64,000 bases of DNA from JAGWBD01 sp965197455 (GTDB lineage: Bacteria; Chloroflexota; Anaerolineae; Aggregatilineales; Phototrophicaceae): positions 1,054,001 through 1,118,000 of the forward strand of contig OZ240208.1 in the NCBI GenBank assembly GCA_965197455.1. Reading direction: 5' to 3'. Within the stretch, counting starts at the first letter, position 1, and every line of letters starts with the position of its first letter. Shown piece by piece: positions 16,896 through 26,146 of this stretch. Made by a program: the position numbers and the translations under genes. Under the pieces are notes generated by a model. The model was not told the DNA's origin. It searched no databases and saw nothing but the letters and a program-made list of their open reading frames with translations.

Positions 16896-18547
16896 GCTGC
16901 ACCCTGCGCCGCCAGACGCAACCGTCGCAGACGTTTCATCACATCGTTGGCGCCGCGCCCGAAATAGTCGTGCAGCGTCTTGTAATCCACGTAGAGTTGA
17001 TCGTAGACCGCCTGATGCGCCGCGACCGGCTGCACCACTTCAGTGCGCAGCTTGCCCATGTGCGCTGCCGCGGCCTCAATGTCCGTGTAAATTCCGGCAG
17101 CGACTGCGGCATGCATGGCCGAGCCGAGGGCCGACGCCTGGGAAGAGCCCGCCAGCCGGATGGACTTGCCGGTGACGTCCGCGTAGATCTGCAGCAGCAG
17201 CCGATTCTTCTCCGCCAGGCCGCCCGCCGCGACGATGTCCTCAACCGGAATGCCGGCCTCTTCAAAGGCTGCGATGATCTCGCGCGTGCCAAAAGCGGTC
17301 GCCTCAATCAACGCGCGATAGATGTCAGGTGCGCTGGTGCCCAGCGTCGCGCCCAGCAGCAGACCACCCAGATCGGCGTCCACCAGTGTCGAGCGATTGC
17401 CATTCCACCAGTCCAGCGCAAGCAGACCATGCTCCCCCGGCTGTTGCTGCGCGGCCTGCTCTGTCAAATATTCATGCAGGTCCATGCCGGCTGCCTGCGC
17501 CGCAGAGTGACAAGCGGGCGGCACGGCATGTTCCACAAACCAGGCGAAGATGTCGCCCACACCGCTCTGGCCGGCCTCGTAGCCATAGTAGCCAGGCAGG
17601 ATGCCGCCGCGCACCACGCCGCACATGCCCGGCACCTCGCGCAGCTCCTCGCTCACCAGCATGTGGCAGTTGGAGGTACCCATAATGATGACCATGCTGC
17701 CCGGTCGCGTCACTTTCACCGCCGGCACCGCGACGTGCGCATCGACATTGGCGACGGCCACGGCAGTGCCCGGCAGCAAGCCGGTCAGGGCTGCGGCCTC
17801 GTCGCTCAGGCCACCGGCGCGGTCGCCCAGCTGCGCCAGCTCGCGGCTCATCTTTGTGTCCACTATGTCCGCCAGGCGTTCGTCCAGCGCCGCGAAGTAG
17901 TCGCTTCCGGGATAGCCTTCATCCTGCACCAGCGCCTTGTAGCCGGCAGTGCAGGCGTTGCGCGTCTCCCGGCCACAGAGCTGCCAGATGACCCAGTCTG
18001 TCGCTTCAAGCAGCCGGTCTGCCGCCGCGTAGACTTCAGGCGCCTCTTCCAGAATTTGCAGCGCCTTGCTGAAGAACCACTCCGAAGAAATCTTGCCACC
18101 ATAGCGCGGCAGCCAGGTTTCGCCACGGGCCTCGGCCACAGCGTTGATGCGGTCGGCCTGGGGCTGGGCGGCGTGGTGCTTCCAGAGCTTGATCCAGGCG
18201 TGTGGCTCCGCGCGCCATTCCTCCAGAAAACACAGGGGCGTTCCGTCCGCGCGGGTCGGCAGCATGGTGCAGGCCGTGAAGTCGATGGCCACACCCTTCA
18301 CCTGCGCCGCGGCGACCCCGCTTGCGCGCAGCACCGCCGGGATGGTGACGCCCAGCACGTCGAGATAATCCTGTGGATCCTGCAGCGCCCAGTCCGGCGG
18401 CAGGGGGCGGTCGCTGCCAGGCAGCTGGCGGTCAATCACGCCGCTGGCGTAGTCATGCACGGCGCTCGCCACTTCACGCCCGTCGCGCACATCCACCAGC
18501 AGTGCGCGTCCGGAGCCGGTTCCGAAGTCGACACCTATCGTGTACAT
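16892..18547 (-). CDS. araB: Ribulokinase
   Basis: This 551-residue FGGY kinase phosphorylates L-ribulose. It opens with YTIGVDFGTGSGRALLVD, has IDFTACTMLP at the sugar site, GGKISSEWFFSKALQI, MGTSNCHM and a DWWNGNRSTLVDADL block, all characteristic of the AraB subfamily rather than RhaB or XylB. ATG 18547 has GGGGA at good spacing, and upstream in-frame starts lack one. It is the first gene of araB-araD-GH4-isomerase and diverges from uxaC across 118 bp. Confidence 0.93.
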   Translation of the reverse strand: MYTIGVDFGTGSGRALLVDVRDGREVASAVHDYASGVIDRQLPGSDRPLPPDWALQDPQDYLDVLGVTIPAVLRASGVAAAQVKGVAIDFTACTMLPTRADGTPLCFLEEWRAEPHAWIKLWKHHAAQPQADRINAVAEARGETWLPRYGGKISSEWFFSKALQILEEAPEVYAAADRLLEATDWVIWQLCGRETRNACTAGYKALVQDEGYPGSDYFAALDERLADIVDTKMSRELAQLGDRAGGLSDEAAALTGLLPGTAVAVANVDAHVAVPAVKVTRPGSMVIIMGTSNCHMLVSEELREVPGMCGVVRGGILPGYYGYEAGQSGVGDIFAWFVEHAVPPACHSAAQAAGMDLHEYLTEQAAQQQPGEHGLLALDWWNGNRSTLVDADLGGLLLGATLGTSAPDIYRALIEATAFGTREIIAAFEEAGIPVEDIVAAGGLAEKNRLLLQIYADVTGKSIRLAGSSQASALGSAMHAAVAAGIYTDIEAAAAHMGKLRTEVVQPVAAHQAVYDQLYVDYKTLHDYFGRGANDVMKRLRRLRLAAQGAA

Positions 18548-18665
18548 CACATCCCCACGCACAGAATCACCGCGCGCCAGTGTAGCACTATCGGCAGAAT
18601 CTGCCATTCTCCCGGCATACGCTGTATCATGGCGTCATCACCGGCGACGAAGGAAAGGCTGCTGA

Positions 18666-20084
18666 GTGCCCCCGCTATCGCTCCCCGAAGACCGTTACTT
18701 CGACCGCGCCAACCGTGAGGTTGCGCTGCGGCTGTATCACCAGATCGTCGACCTGCCGCTGGTCTGCCCTCACGGACACGTTGACCCGCTGCTCTTCGCC
18801 GACCCGGACTATCGCTTTGGCTCGCCGGCGGAGCTGTTCATCACGCCCGATCATTACGTCTTCCGCATGTTGCGCTCCCAGGGCATCGCGCTGGAGGCGC
18901 TCGGCATCCCGCGAGCGGATGGCGGCCCGATTGAAAGCGACCCACGCAAAATCTGGCAGCTCTTCGCCGACCACTATCACCTCTTCCGCGGCACCCCGAC
19001 CGGCGGCTGGCTCGATTACTCCTTCCACTTCGTCTTCGGCGTGCAGGAGAAACTCACCAGCGCCAGCGCCCAGGCCATCTACGACCACATCGCCGAACAA
19101 TTGCAGCAGCCCGAATTCCAGCCGCGCGCCCTCTACGAACGTTTCAACATCGAGGTGCTAACCACCACTGACGTCGCCACCGACCCTCTGTTGCAGCACA
19201 GAGCCATCCATGACTCGGACTGGAACGGTCGCGTTCTGCCCACCTTCCGTCCCGATGCGCTCATCAACCTGGATACGCCGGACTGGCGCACAAACATTCA
19301 GGCGCTGGGGGAACTGAGCGGCTATGAAATCCTGGATTACAGGCGCTTCATTCAGGCGCTGGAGGAGCGGCGCAGCTTCTTTCGTGAAATGGGCGCCACT
19401 GCCACCGACCACGCCGCCCTGACTGCTTTCACGGAGTCGCTGGGTCAGCGTGAGGCGGAGGCGCTGTTCGAGCGGGCCTTGCGCGGCGCAGCCAGCGCAG
19501 AGGATGCGCAATGTTTCACGGGGCACATGCTCATTGAGATGGCGCGCATGAGCGTGGAGGACGGCCTGGTCATGCAACTCCACGTCGGCTCGCTGCGCAA
19601 TCATGACCCCGAGCTACAGGCGCGCTTCGGCCCGGACATGGGCGCCGACATCCCCGTTGCCAGCGAATGGACGCGAAACCTGCGGCCGCTGTTGAGCCGC
19701 TTTGGCAACGACCCGCGCTACTCCCTGATTCTCTTCACGCTGGATGAGAGTGGCTTCAGCCGCGAAATGGCGCCGCTGGCCGGCTACTACCCGGCCGTCA
19801 AGCTGGGGCCGCCCTGGTGGTTCTTCGACAGTATCAACGGCATGGCCCGTTTCTTCGATCTGGTGATGGAAACCGCCGGCCTCTACAACAGTGTCGGCTT
19901 CAACGACGACACGCGCGCCCTGGCCTCCATCCCGGCGCGCCACGACGTCTGGCGCCGCACGGCGGCCAACTGGATCGCCGGCCTGCAAGTGCGCGGCTTC
20001 ATCGACATGCAGGATGCGGAAGATATGGCGCAGGAGATGGCCGTCGGCCTGGCTCGCCGCGCCTATCGCTTCAACCAGGACTGA
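18666..20084 (+). CDS. uxaC: Uronate (glucuronate/galacturonate) isomerase
   Basis: This 472-residue amidohydrolase-superfamily TIM barrel isomerises D-glucuronate to fructuronate and D-galacturonate to tagaturonate. The metal motif CPHGHVDP (34-41), the NIEVLTTTDVATD segment, MQLHVGSLRNH and the C-terminal GPPWWFFDS and NDDTRA blocks are diagnostic. It starts at GTG 18666 behind AGGAAAGG. It diverges from araB. The next hexuronate steps (uxaE and SDR reductase) lie at 23.9-26.1 kb on the same strand, with an unrelated minus-strand operon between. Confidence 0.95.
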   Translation: MPPLSLPEDRYFDRANREVALRLYHQIVDLPLVCPHGHVDPLLFADPDYRFGSPAELFITPDHYVFRMLRSQGIALEALGIPRADGGPIESDPRKIWQLFADHYHLFRGTPTGGWLDYSFHFVFGVQEKLTSASAQAIYDHIAEQLQQPEFQPRALYERFNIEVLTTTDVATDPLLQHRAIHDSDWNGRVLPTFRPDALINLDTPDWRTNIQALGELSGYEILDYRRFIQALEERRSFFREMGATATDHAALTAFTESLGQREAEALFERALRGAASAEDAQCFTGHMLIEMARMSVEDGLVMQLHVGSLRNHDPELQARFGPDMGADIPVASEWTRNLRPLLSRFGNDPRYSLILFTLDESGFSREMAPLAGYYPAVKLGPPWWFFDSINGMARFFDLVMETAGLYNSVGFNDDTRALASIPARHDVWRRTAANWIAGLQVRGFIDMQDAEDMAQEMAVGLARRAYRFNQD

Positions 20085-20090
20085 AGTAGC

Positions 20091-21140
20091 TCAGGGTTCG
20101 ACCAGCAGCTTTTGCACGCCCGGTTCCCAGGCCGCATAACAAGCGAAGGCCGCCGCTGTTTGCTCCAGGGGGTAGCGCTGCGAAATCAGCGCTTCCAGCT
20201 CAAATGCGCCGCCCAGCGCCAGGCGAATGGCGCGAGGATAAGTGTGCTTCATGCGCCGGGCCATGAGGATGGTCAGGCCCTTGCGCCGTGCTGTGGAGTG
20301 TTTCATGGTCAGTATGTCCGCCGAGGGGATGCCGACCAGCACGACCCGCCCACCGGCACGCGCCATTTCGGCAGCCTCGGCGACGGACTCATCAGCCCAG
20401 GCAGCCTCGAAGACCACGTCAGCGCCTCTGCCATCCGTCAGTTGCTGTACTCGCGCGACTGAATCCTCTGCCGCACAGCACCAGGCCTCGCTGGCGCCCC
20501 AGGCCAGCGCCTGTTGTACACGCCAGGGAAAGCGGTCGCAGGCGTAGATTGGGTCTGCGCCCGCCAGTTGCGCCAGGCGGATGATGAGCAGGCCGATGGG
20601 GCCGCAACCCAGCACGACGACGCTGCGCGCCAGGCGCAAATGCCCCAGATCTACTGCGTGCAGCGCCACACCCAAGGGCTCCAGCAATGCCGCGCTGGCA
20701 TCGCTGAGTGCGTCCGGCACGGGGAAACAACCAGGCGCAGGCACCAGCATACGTTCGCAGAGCGCGCCGTCGTCCGGCCACAACCCGCAAAAGTGCAAGC
20801 GGCGGCAGAGATTGGGATGGCCAGTCAGGCAGAGCTCGCAGCGTTGGCAGGGCTGCGCCGGATCGACCGCCACGCGCTGTCCCGGGCGCAGCAACTGATC
20901 CTCCCCGTCGCGCGCATTTGCACCACAGGCCAGCACCTTGCCGCCGAACTCGTGGCCAAGGATGAGCGGCTCCTGCACAAGGGTGTCGCCGATGCGCCCG
21001 TCTTCGTAACTGTGCAGGTCCGAACCACAGATGCCGACCGCCATCACCCGGATCAACACCTGACCTGGCCCGGGCGCGTCGGGTTCAGCCATCTCATCGA
21101 TGCGTATGTCACGCGCATTATGCAGTCTGGCTGCCAGCAT
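20091..21140 (-). CDS. Zinc-dependent alcohol/polyol dehydrogenase (MDR family)
   Basis: This 349-residue medium-chain dehydrogenase has the catalytic zinc region GICGSD (36-41) and GHEFGG (62-67), the structural zinc cysteines in a CQRCELCLTGHPNLC loop (about 98-112), and the NAD fold VVVLGCGPIGLL (about 174-185). Sorbitol, threonine and galactitol-phosphate dehydrogenases are the closest types; the substrate is unknown. GGGAG precedes the ATG by a few bases. It lies 18 bp behind the PhyH gene as third member of the sulfatase-PhyH-dehydrogenase operon. Confidence 0.85.
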   Translation of the reverse strand: MLAARLHNARDIRIDEMAEPDAPGPGQVLIRVMAVGICGSDLHSYEDGRIGDTLVQEPLILGHEFGGKVLACGANARDGEDQLLRPGQRVAVDPAQPCQRCELCLTGHPNLCRRLHFCGLWPDDGALCERMLVPAPGCFPVPDALSDASAALLEPLGVALHAVDLGHLRLARSVVVLGCGPIGLLIIRLAQLAGADPIYACDRFPWRVQQALAWGASEAWCCAAEDSVARVQQLTDGRGADVVFEAAWADESVAEAAEMARAGGRVVLVGIPSADILTMKHSTARRKGLTILMARRMKHTYPRAIRLALGGAFELEALISQRYPLEQTAAAFACYAAWEPGVQKLLVEP

Positions 21141-21158
21141 GGCGGTCTCCCGGGCGCG

Positions 21159-22064
21159 TCAGCAGCTGACGTCCTTGCCTTCTTCGCCGAAAAGGCGCAG
21201 CCGTTCACGACTGTCGCTGAGCGGAATGACGCTGGCGGGACGGTAGTGAAATTGCAGGGCGCGCCGGCGCAAACCGGAATGGCTGGGCGGAGTGCCGTGG
21301 TGCAGCAGCCCGTCAAAGAGCAGGCAGTCGCCCGGCTGCATCGGCAGGGCCAGGCAACGCTGCGTCTGCACATCAGTGTCACAGATTTGCCAGTCGCGGC
21401 GCTGGAAGTGAATGACCGGCCCTTCCCGCTGCGAGCCTGGGACGACATGCATGCAGCCATTTTCCACCAACGCCTCGTCCAGCGACAGCCAGGCACCGAC
21501 CACCTGCGCGCCTGGCGGCAGATCGAAGTAGGCGAAGTCCTGGTGCCAGGGCTTCTCACGACCGATGCGCGGCGGCTTCAACAGGGCCATGTCCTGAAAC
21601 AGCAGGGGTTCATCATCCAGCAGGCAACGCAGCAGGGTCAGCAGCCCGTCATGCGTGGCCAGGCTGCGCATGCGCGGCTCAAGCCGCACAAAGTCGTTCA
21701 GCTTGCGGATGGCATCCTGACGCGTTTCCGGCGCCAGCGACCCGAACTGGTCGCGCGCGCCGGCTTCATAGCGATATTCGTTGAAGCCCGGAACGCGTCC
21801 GGCGCAAAGCGCCTCAGTCGCCGCCAGCGCGCTGGCGATTTCTGTCGCGTTCAGCGCATTGCGAATGAGCAGGAAGCCCTGCTCGCGGAAGTGCATGAGG
21901 TCAGCATCTGTGACCCTCGCAAATCCCGCTACGCCGCCCTCATACACTGCAGCGAAATCGTACAAATGCGGCGGCGGCTCAGGGATCGCTGGTTCAAAGC
22001 CCTCTACGTCAGTGTCAGGCGTATTGCCCACCATTTGCTGCGTCACCTGCTCATGGGCGGTCAT
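21159..22064 (-). CDS. Phytanoyl-CoA dioxygenase (PhyH) family protein
   Basis: This 301-residue Fe(II)/2-oxoglutarate dioxygenase-like protein has metal ligands in WHQDFAYFDLPPGA (H174, D176) and the distal His in LLHHG (H255 or H256), with a downstream Arg suited to 2-oxoglutarate binding. AGGAG precedes ATG 22064, which lies 11 bp after the sulfatase stop. Bacterial PhyH proteins oxidise diverse small molecules. With a sulfatase upstream and a polyol dehydrogenase downstream, an ether-, methyl- or sulfate-bearing sugar or alcohol is a fair guess, but no more. Confidence 0.85.
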   Translation of the reverse strand: MTAHEQVTQQMVGNTPDTDVEGFEPAIPEPPPHLYDFAAVYEGGVAGFARVTDADLMHFREQGFLLIRNALNATEIASALAATEALCAGRVPGFNEYRYEAGARDQFGSLAPETRQDAIRKLNDFVRLEPRMRSLATHDGLLTLLRCLLDDEPLLFQDMALLKPPRIGREKPWHQDFAYFDLPPGAQVVGAWLSLDEALVENGCMHVVPGSQREGPVIHFQRRDWQICDTDVQTQRCLALPMQPGDCLLFDGLLHHGTPPSHSGLRRRALQFHYRPASVIPLSDSRERLRLFGEEGKDVSC

Positions 22065-22074
22065 GTTTTCTCCT

Positions 22075-23820
22075 TCAGGCGCCGGAAACGCGCGGCATCC
22101 ACATGGGTTCGGCTGCCATGCGCGCGAATTGCAGCGCCAGCAGCATACGGCCGCGCTGTACGCGGCAGGTCGGGTCATCCCAGCGGTCAATGCCAGCCGA
22201 GCCCGGGTATTGACCCGTATCGATCAGTTCGTAGTTGTCATGCGCCGGATCCACCGTGATGCGCCAGCGACCGCTGTTGAAGGACTTCGCGTACATGGCC
22301 GCCGACTTGTTGGGCCATGCCATGCGCTCTTCGTCCAGCGGCTCTTCCTGCGCCATTTCGGCCAGCAACATGCGCTGCACCAGCTCATCCTTCAGCGCCG
22401 CGCTGCCCGGGTCATCCCACAGGTTGCGCTGCTCGCCAGGGTCAGCCTGCAGATCGAAGAGCTCGCCATAGGGCCGGTTGCAGTAAACCGTCAGCTTGTG
22501 GCGTTCGGTGACCAGGGTGCGCACATGCAGGGTCGTTGGCTGGTGATGATTTTCGACAAGGACGTTTTCCCGTGCAGAATTAACCTCTCCGGCCCAGACC
22601 GAGCTCTGATCCACTCCGGTCATATCCACCGGCACCTCAATGCCACAGGCGCTCAGGAAGCTGACTGGCAGGTCAGTCAACGACTGCAGGGTGTCTGACT
22701 GCGCGCCTGCTTCACAGATGCCGGGCCAGCGCACGATCATGGGCACGCGCACCATGTCTTCATAATGGAAAGGCCCCTTGGCGACCAGGCCATGCTGGCC
22801 GAAGAAGTGGCCGTGGTCGCTGGTGAAGACCACCAGCGTGTTCTCCGCCAACCCCAGCGCATCAAGTCGCTCAAGGATGAGGCCGATGTACTTGTCCATG
22901 CAGCTGACCATGCCGAAGTAGCAAGCGATGTCCTGCGCCAGCTCGTCGCGCTCGTGCAAATGCGAGTGACAGCCGTGCAGGCCGTTGCCATCCCGCTCAA
23001 GCCAGGGCGTAAAGTCCGGGTTGGGTTGCTGCGTCAGCTGGAAATGCGGTGGGTTGACCTCATGTTCGCCAGGCGTGACGCCCGGCACCGTGAGTTCCTG
23101 CGGATCGTACATCGTGTCCCAGGGCTCCGGCACGAGGTACTTGGGGTGCGGATCAAAGAAGCTGGCCCACAGGAAGAAGGGCTCGTCAGCCTCAGCGTAT
23201 TGCTCCAGCCTATGGTTGCTGCGTTCCGCGATCCAGGCGTTGTAGTGGTAGCGCTCCGGGATGAGCCACTTGCGTACCTGGTCATCATTGTTGCCGGTCG
23301 GCGTCTCGTAATAATCGCGCCAGTTGTCCAGGCCCTGCGCTTCCATCCACAGCGCGTAATGCTGACCGACATGCGCCTCGGTGGTGTGGTTGCGCGCCAG
23401 CTCGATGTGTTCAAAACCGTAGAAGGGCCCGTGAAAGTCACGCCAGTAATCCAGGTCCTGCAGCAATGGCCAGGCTTCCAGCGAAGGGAATTCCTCCGTC
23501 CCCTGCAGCGGCTGAAAGTGCGCCTTGCCAATCAGCGCCGTGCGATAGCCCGCCTGCTGAAAGACATCGCCCACCGTCGGTTCATGCTCAGGCAGCTTCA
23601 TCCCCAACGCGACCGCGCCATGCTGCGCCGGCGACTTGCCCGTGATCATTGAGGAGCGCGTGGGCGTGCAGGTCGGGTTGGGGCAGTAGGCGCGAGTGAA
23701 GCACGTACCCTGCCCTGCCAGCCGGTCCAGCGCCGGCGTATGCAATTCCGGATTGGCGCAGCCGAGTGTATTCCAGTGCTGCTGGTCGCTGGTGATGAGC
23801 ATGATGTTTGGTCTGGCCAC
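22075..23820 (-). CDS. Sulfatase (arylsulfatase family, formylglycine type)
   Basis: This 581-residue type I sulfatase has the formylglycine signature CTPTRSSMITGK beginning at C51 (C-x-P-x-R), the first metal site ITSDQQHW near the start, KAHFQP, and the second metal block FTSDHGHFFGQHG near 330. No signal peptide is seen, so it is probably cytosolic and acts on an imported sulfate ester. The formylglycine-generating enzyme is not in the window. It leads the operon with PhyH and the alcohol dehydrogenase and diverges from uxaE. The C-terminal 60 residues look family-specific. Confidence 0.92.
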   Translation of the reverse strand: MARPNIMLITSDQQHWNTLGCANPELHTPALDRLAGQGTCFTRAYCPNPTCTPTRSSMITGKSPAQHGAVALGMKLPEHEPTVGDVFQQAGYRTALIGKAHFQPLQGTEEFPSLEAWPLLQDLDYWRDFHGPFYGFEHIELARNHTTEAHVGQHYALWMEAQGLDNWRDYYETPTGNNDDQVRKWLIPERYHYNAWIAERSNHRLEQYAEADEPFFLWASFFDPHPKYLVPEPWDTMYDPQELTVPGVTPGEHEVNPPHFQLTQQPNPDFTPWLERDGNGLHGCHSHLHERDELAQDIACYFGMVSCMDKYIGLILERLDALGLAENTLVVFTSDHGHFFGQHGLVAKGPFHYEDMVRVPMIVRWPGICEAGAQSDTLQSLTDLPVSFLSACGIEVPVDMTGVDQSSVWAGEVNSARENVLVENHHQPTTLHVRTLVTERHKLTVYCNRPYGELFDLQADPGEQRNLWDDPGSAALKDELVQRMLLAEMAQEEPLDEERMAWPNKSAAMYAKSFNSGRWRITVDPAHDNYELIDTGQYPGSAGIDRWDDPTCRVQRGRMLLALQFARMAAEPMWMPRVSGA

Positions 23821-23909
23821 GAGCAGGGAACCTCTACTGATGCTGGCGCTGATGCAGTCACGCGCTTATTATATTGCGCGCAGGTCGCAGCAACCAGGGG
23901 AGCCGCCCG
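23821..23909. promoter_or_regulatory. Divergent control region of sulfatase operon and uxaE
   Basis: This 89-bp gap must contain both promoters. The only AT-rich patch is TTATTATATTG at about 23865-23875, which would suit a -10 element for uxaE about 35 bases before its GTG. No operator was identified. Confidence 0.35.
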
Positions 23910-25274
23910 GTGGACTACGAACTCATCCGCAACAATGACGGAAATTTGCTGCGCATCCATGGCATGCTGCCGCCCGGCTTTCATGGCGAGCAACAGGGAA
24001 ACGTCTGGCTTTGCCCGCTGGATGCCATTAACGCCCTGGCCCTGCGCCGTGAACTTCCCTGGACTGCGCCGGAACCCGTCGGCCTGCGCAAGTCAGTTGG
24101 CTGCGGCGATCGCCTGGGGCTGGCGACGCCCGGCCACATTCGTTCGGTGCGCAAGAGCGACATGGTCGGCGTCTTCGCGCAGCAATCCATCCGTGAGATG
24201 GAGCGTTGTGGCCGCAGCGCGCAGGACGTCATCGATGACGCCACCTGGGGCGTGCTGCAGATGGACTACCGCGACGGTTACGGCAGCGACGCCGACCACC
24301 TCAAGCACATCAGCGACATCGACGATTGTATCGATGCGGGCTTCACCGGTTTCACGCTCGACCCCAACGAACATGTCGACAACGCAGCCCATACAGACAA
24401 CGCGACCACCTTGCAGGCCAAATTCGACGCCCAGCCTCACGATGTGCTGGAGATGACTCCGGATGACTTGCGCCGACACTACCTCGCCGCGGGCTGTGAC
24501 AATCCCCTGAATGCGGAGACGCTACTGCGCGCCAGCGGCAAGTACAGCCGCGCCATCGCTCACGTCGCGCTGTTGGCGCGGCACATCGAGCAGCGTTTTA
24601 CAGGCGAGTCTTATGACCTGGAAGTTTCGGTCGACGAGACCGACACGCCCACCAGCCCGGCTGAGCACTACTTCGTCGCTTCCGAGTTGCAACGGCTGGG
24701 AGTGCAGGTCGACGGCCTGGCGCCGCGCTTCATCGGCGATTTTGAAAAGGGCGTCGATTACATTGGCGACCTGGCGCAGTTCGAAGAAGACTTTTCAGCG
24801 CATGCCAAAATCGCGCGCGAAATGGGCCCCTACAAGCTCAGCATCCATACCGGCTCCGACAAGTTCAGCATCTATCCGATAATCTTTCGCCATACCGGAT
24901 CACTGGTGCATCTGAAGACTGCGGGTACCAGCTGGCTGGAAGCGCTGCGGGTCATCGCTGTGCGCGACATCCCGCTCTTCCGCGAAATACTGGCGCTGGC
25001 CCGCGAGCGTTACCCGATCGACCGCGCTTCCTATCACATCTCCGGCGAGCTGGAGCGCGTCCCGCTCAATCCGACAGACGCAGAGCTGCCCACGCTTTTT
25101 GAGCAGTTTGATGCGCGCCAGGTGCTGCACGTGACCTTCGGCTCCCTGCTCGACCGCTACCGCGAGCCCATCTTCACTGTGCTGCACAATCACGAGCGCG
25201 ACTATAAAGCCGTGCTCGAGTCCCACTTCGACCGTCACATCACGCCCTTTCAGGGCGCAACAGGACAGGACTGA
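23910..25274 (+). CDS. uxaE: Tagaturonate/fructuronate epimerase
   Basis: This protein of about 454 residues resembles the UxaE family (formerly a domain of unknown function), which epimerises D-tagaturonate to D-fructuronate at C4 and so merges galacturonate into the glucuronate branch. Characteristic segments are GCGDRLGLATPGHIR (near 62-76), EVSVDETDTPTSP, PRFIGDFEKGVDY and KLSIHTGSDKFSIYPI with probable metal ligands. GTG 23910 is preceded by AGGGGA. It overlaps the SDR gene by one base (TGATG). Together they give a UxaB-independent galacturonate route. Confidence 0.88.
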   Translation: MDYELIRNNDGNLLRIHGMLPPGFHGEQQGNVWLCPLDAINALALRRELPWTAPEPVGLRKSVGCGDRLGLATPGHIRSVRKSDMVGVFAQQSIREMERCGRSAQDVIDDATWGVLQMDYRDGYGSDADHLKHISDIDDCIDAGFTGFTLDPNEHVDNAAHTDNATTLQAKFDAQPHDVLEMTPDDLRRHYLAAGCDNPLNAETLLRASGKYSRAIAHVALLARHIEQRFTGESYDLEVSVDETDTPTSPAEHYFVASELQRLGVQVDGLAPRFIGDFEKGVDYIGDLAQFEEDFSAHAKIAREMGPYKLSIHTGSDKFSIYPIIFRHTGSLVHLKTAGTSWLEALRVIAVRDIPLFREILALARERYPIDRASYHISGELERVPLNPTDAELPTLFEQFDARQVLHVTFGSLLDRYREPIFTVLHNHERDYKAVLESHFDRHITPFQGATGQD

Positions 25275-26095
25275 TGCCCTACACGATTGATCTCAATGGC
25301 AAGGTGGCCGCGGTAACGGGCGGCAGCGGCGTGCTTGGCAGCGCCATGTGCAAGAGTCTGGCCGCCGCCGGCGCGATCGTTTACGTCATGGGCACTTCGC
25401 TCGAAAAGGCCGCCCGCACCACCGACGCCATCGGCGCCGCCGGCGGCCAGGCCACGCCGCTGGCCGTGAATGTGCTGGAGCGCGACACCCTGGAAGCTGC
25501 GCGGGAAGCAATCATGTCCGCCAGCGGCAGCATCGATATTCTGGTCAACTGCGCCGGCGGCAACAATCCGCGCGCCATGACCTCGCCCGACAACACACAG
25601 AACCTGTTCAACCTCGATCAGGCAGCGCTGCAGTGGACTTTCGATCTAAATTTCCTGGGCACACTGCTGGCCGCGCAGGCGCTGGCGCAACCCATGGCGA
25701 AGGCGGGCGAAGGCGTCATAATCAACATTTCCTCGATGGCGGCCCAACGTCCGCTGACGCGCGTGCTGGCCTACGCCGCCGCCAAGGCCGGCATCGACAA
25801 TTTCACGCGCTGGCTGGCGGTCTATTTCGCACAGGAATACAGCCCGCAGATTCGCGTCAACGCCATCGCGCCCGGCTTCTTCATCACCGAGCAGAACCGG
25901 CTTATCGTCAGCAACGAGGACGGTTCGCTCAAACCGCGCGGCCAGCAGATCGTTGACCACACGCCGCTGGGCCGCTTCGGTCAGCCGGAGGAACTGGTCG
26001 GGACGCTGCTGTGGCTGGTGTCTGACGGCGCGCGCTTCGTCACCGGCACTGTCATCCCGGTGGACGGCGGTTACAGCGCCTACGGCGGTGTTTAA
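25274..26095 (+). CDS. SDR-type D-mannonate oxidoreductase (fructuronate reductase)
   Basis: This 273-residue classical SDR has TGGSGVLGSAM (15-25), NCAGGNNPRAM (about 92-102, a Gly-rich segment seen in SDR fructuronate reductases), Ser in NISSMAAQRP and the Tyr/Lys pair in YAAAK. It probably reduces D-fructuronate to D-mannonate with NAD(P)H. Its start overlaps the uxaE stop by one base, which supports consecutive action. The next enzyme, mannonate dehydratase, is not in this window. Confidence 0.82.
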   Translation: MPYTIDLNGKVAAVTGGSGVLGSAMCKSLAAAGAIVYVMGTSLEKAARTTDAIGAAGGQATPLAVNVLERDTLEAAREAIMSASGSIDILVNCAGGNNPRAMTSPDNTQNLFNLDQAALQWTFDLNFLGTLLAAQALAQPMAKAGEGVIINISSMAAQRPLTRVLAYAAAKAGIDNFTRWLAVYFAQEYSPQIRVNAIAPGFFITEQNRLIVSNEDGSLKPRGQQIVDHTPLGRFGQPEELVGTLLWLVSDGARFVTGTVIPVDGGYSAYGGV

Positions 26096-26103
26096 CTAAA
26101 ACA

Positions 26104-26129
26104 GCGTCCGGGAAAGCTGCCCCGGACGC
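26104..26129. terminator. Strong bidirectional-type hairpin between convergent genes
   Basis: Arms GCGTCCGGG (26104-26112) and CCCGGACGC (26121-26129) form a perfect 9-bp GC-rich stem with an 8-nt loop. On the minus strand it is followed by TGTTTTAG, giving a U-rich tail for msrB; on the plus strand it ends the uronate operon. Confidence 0.8.
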
Positions 26130-26146
26130 CGTCACTGGCTATTGCT

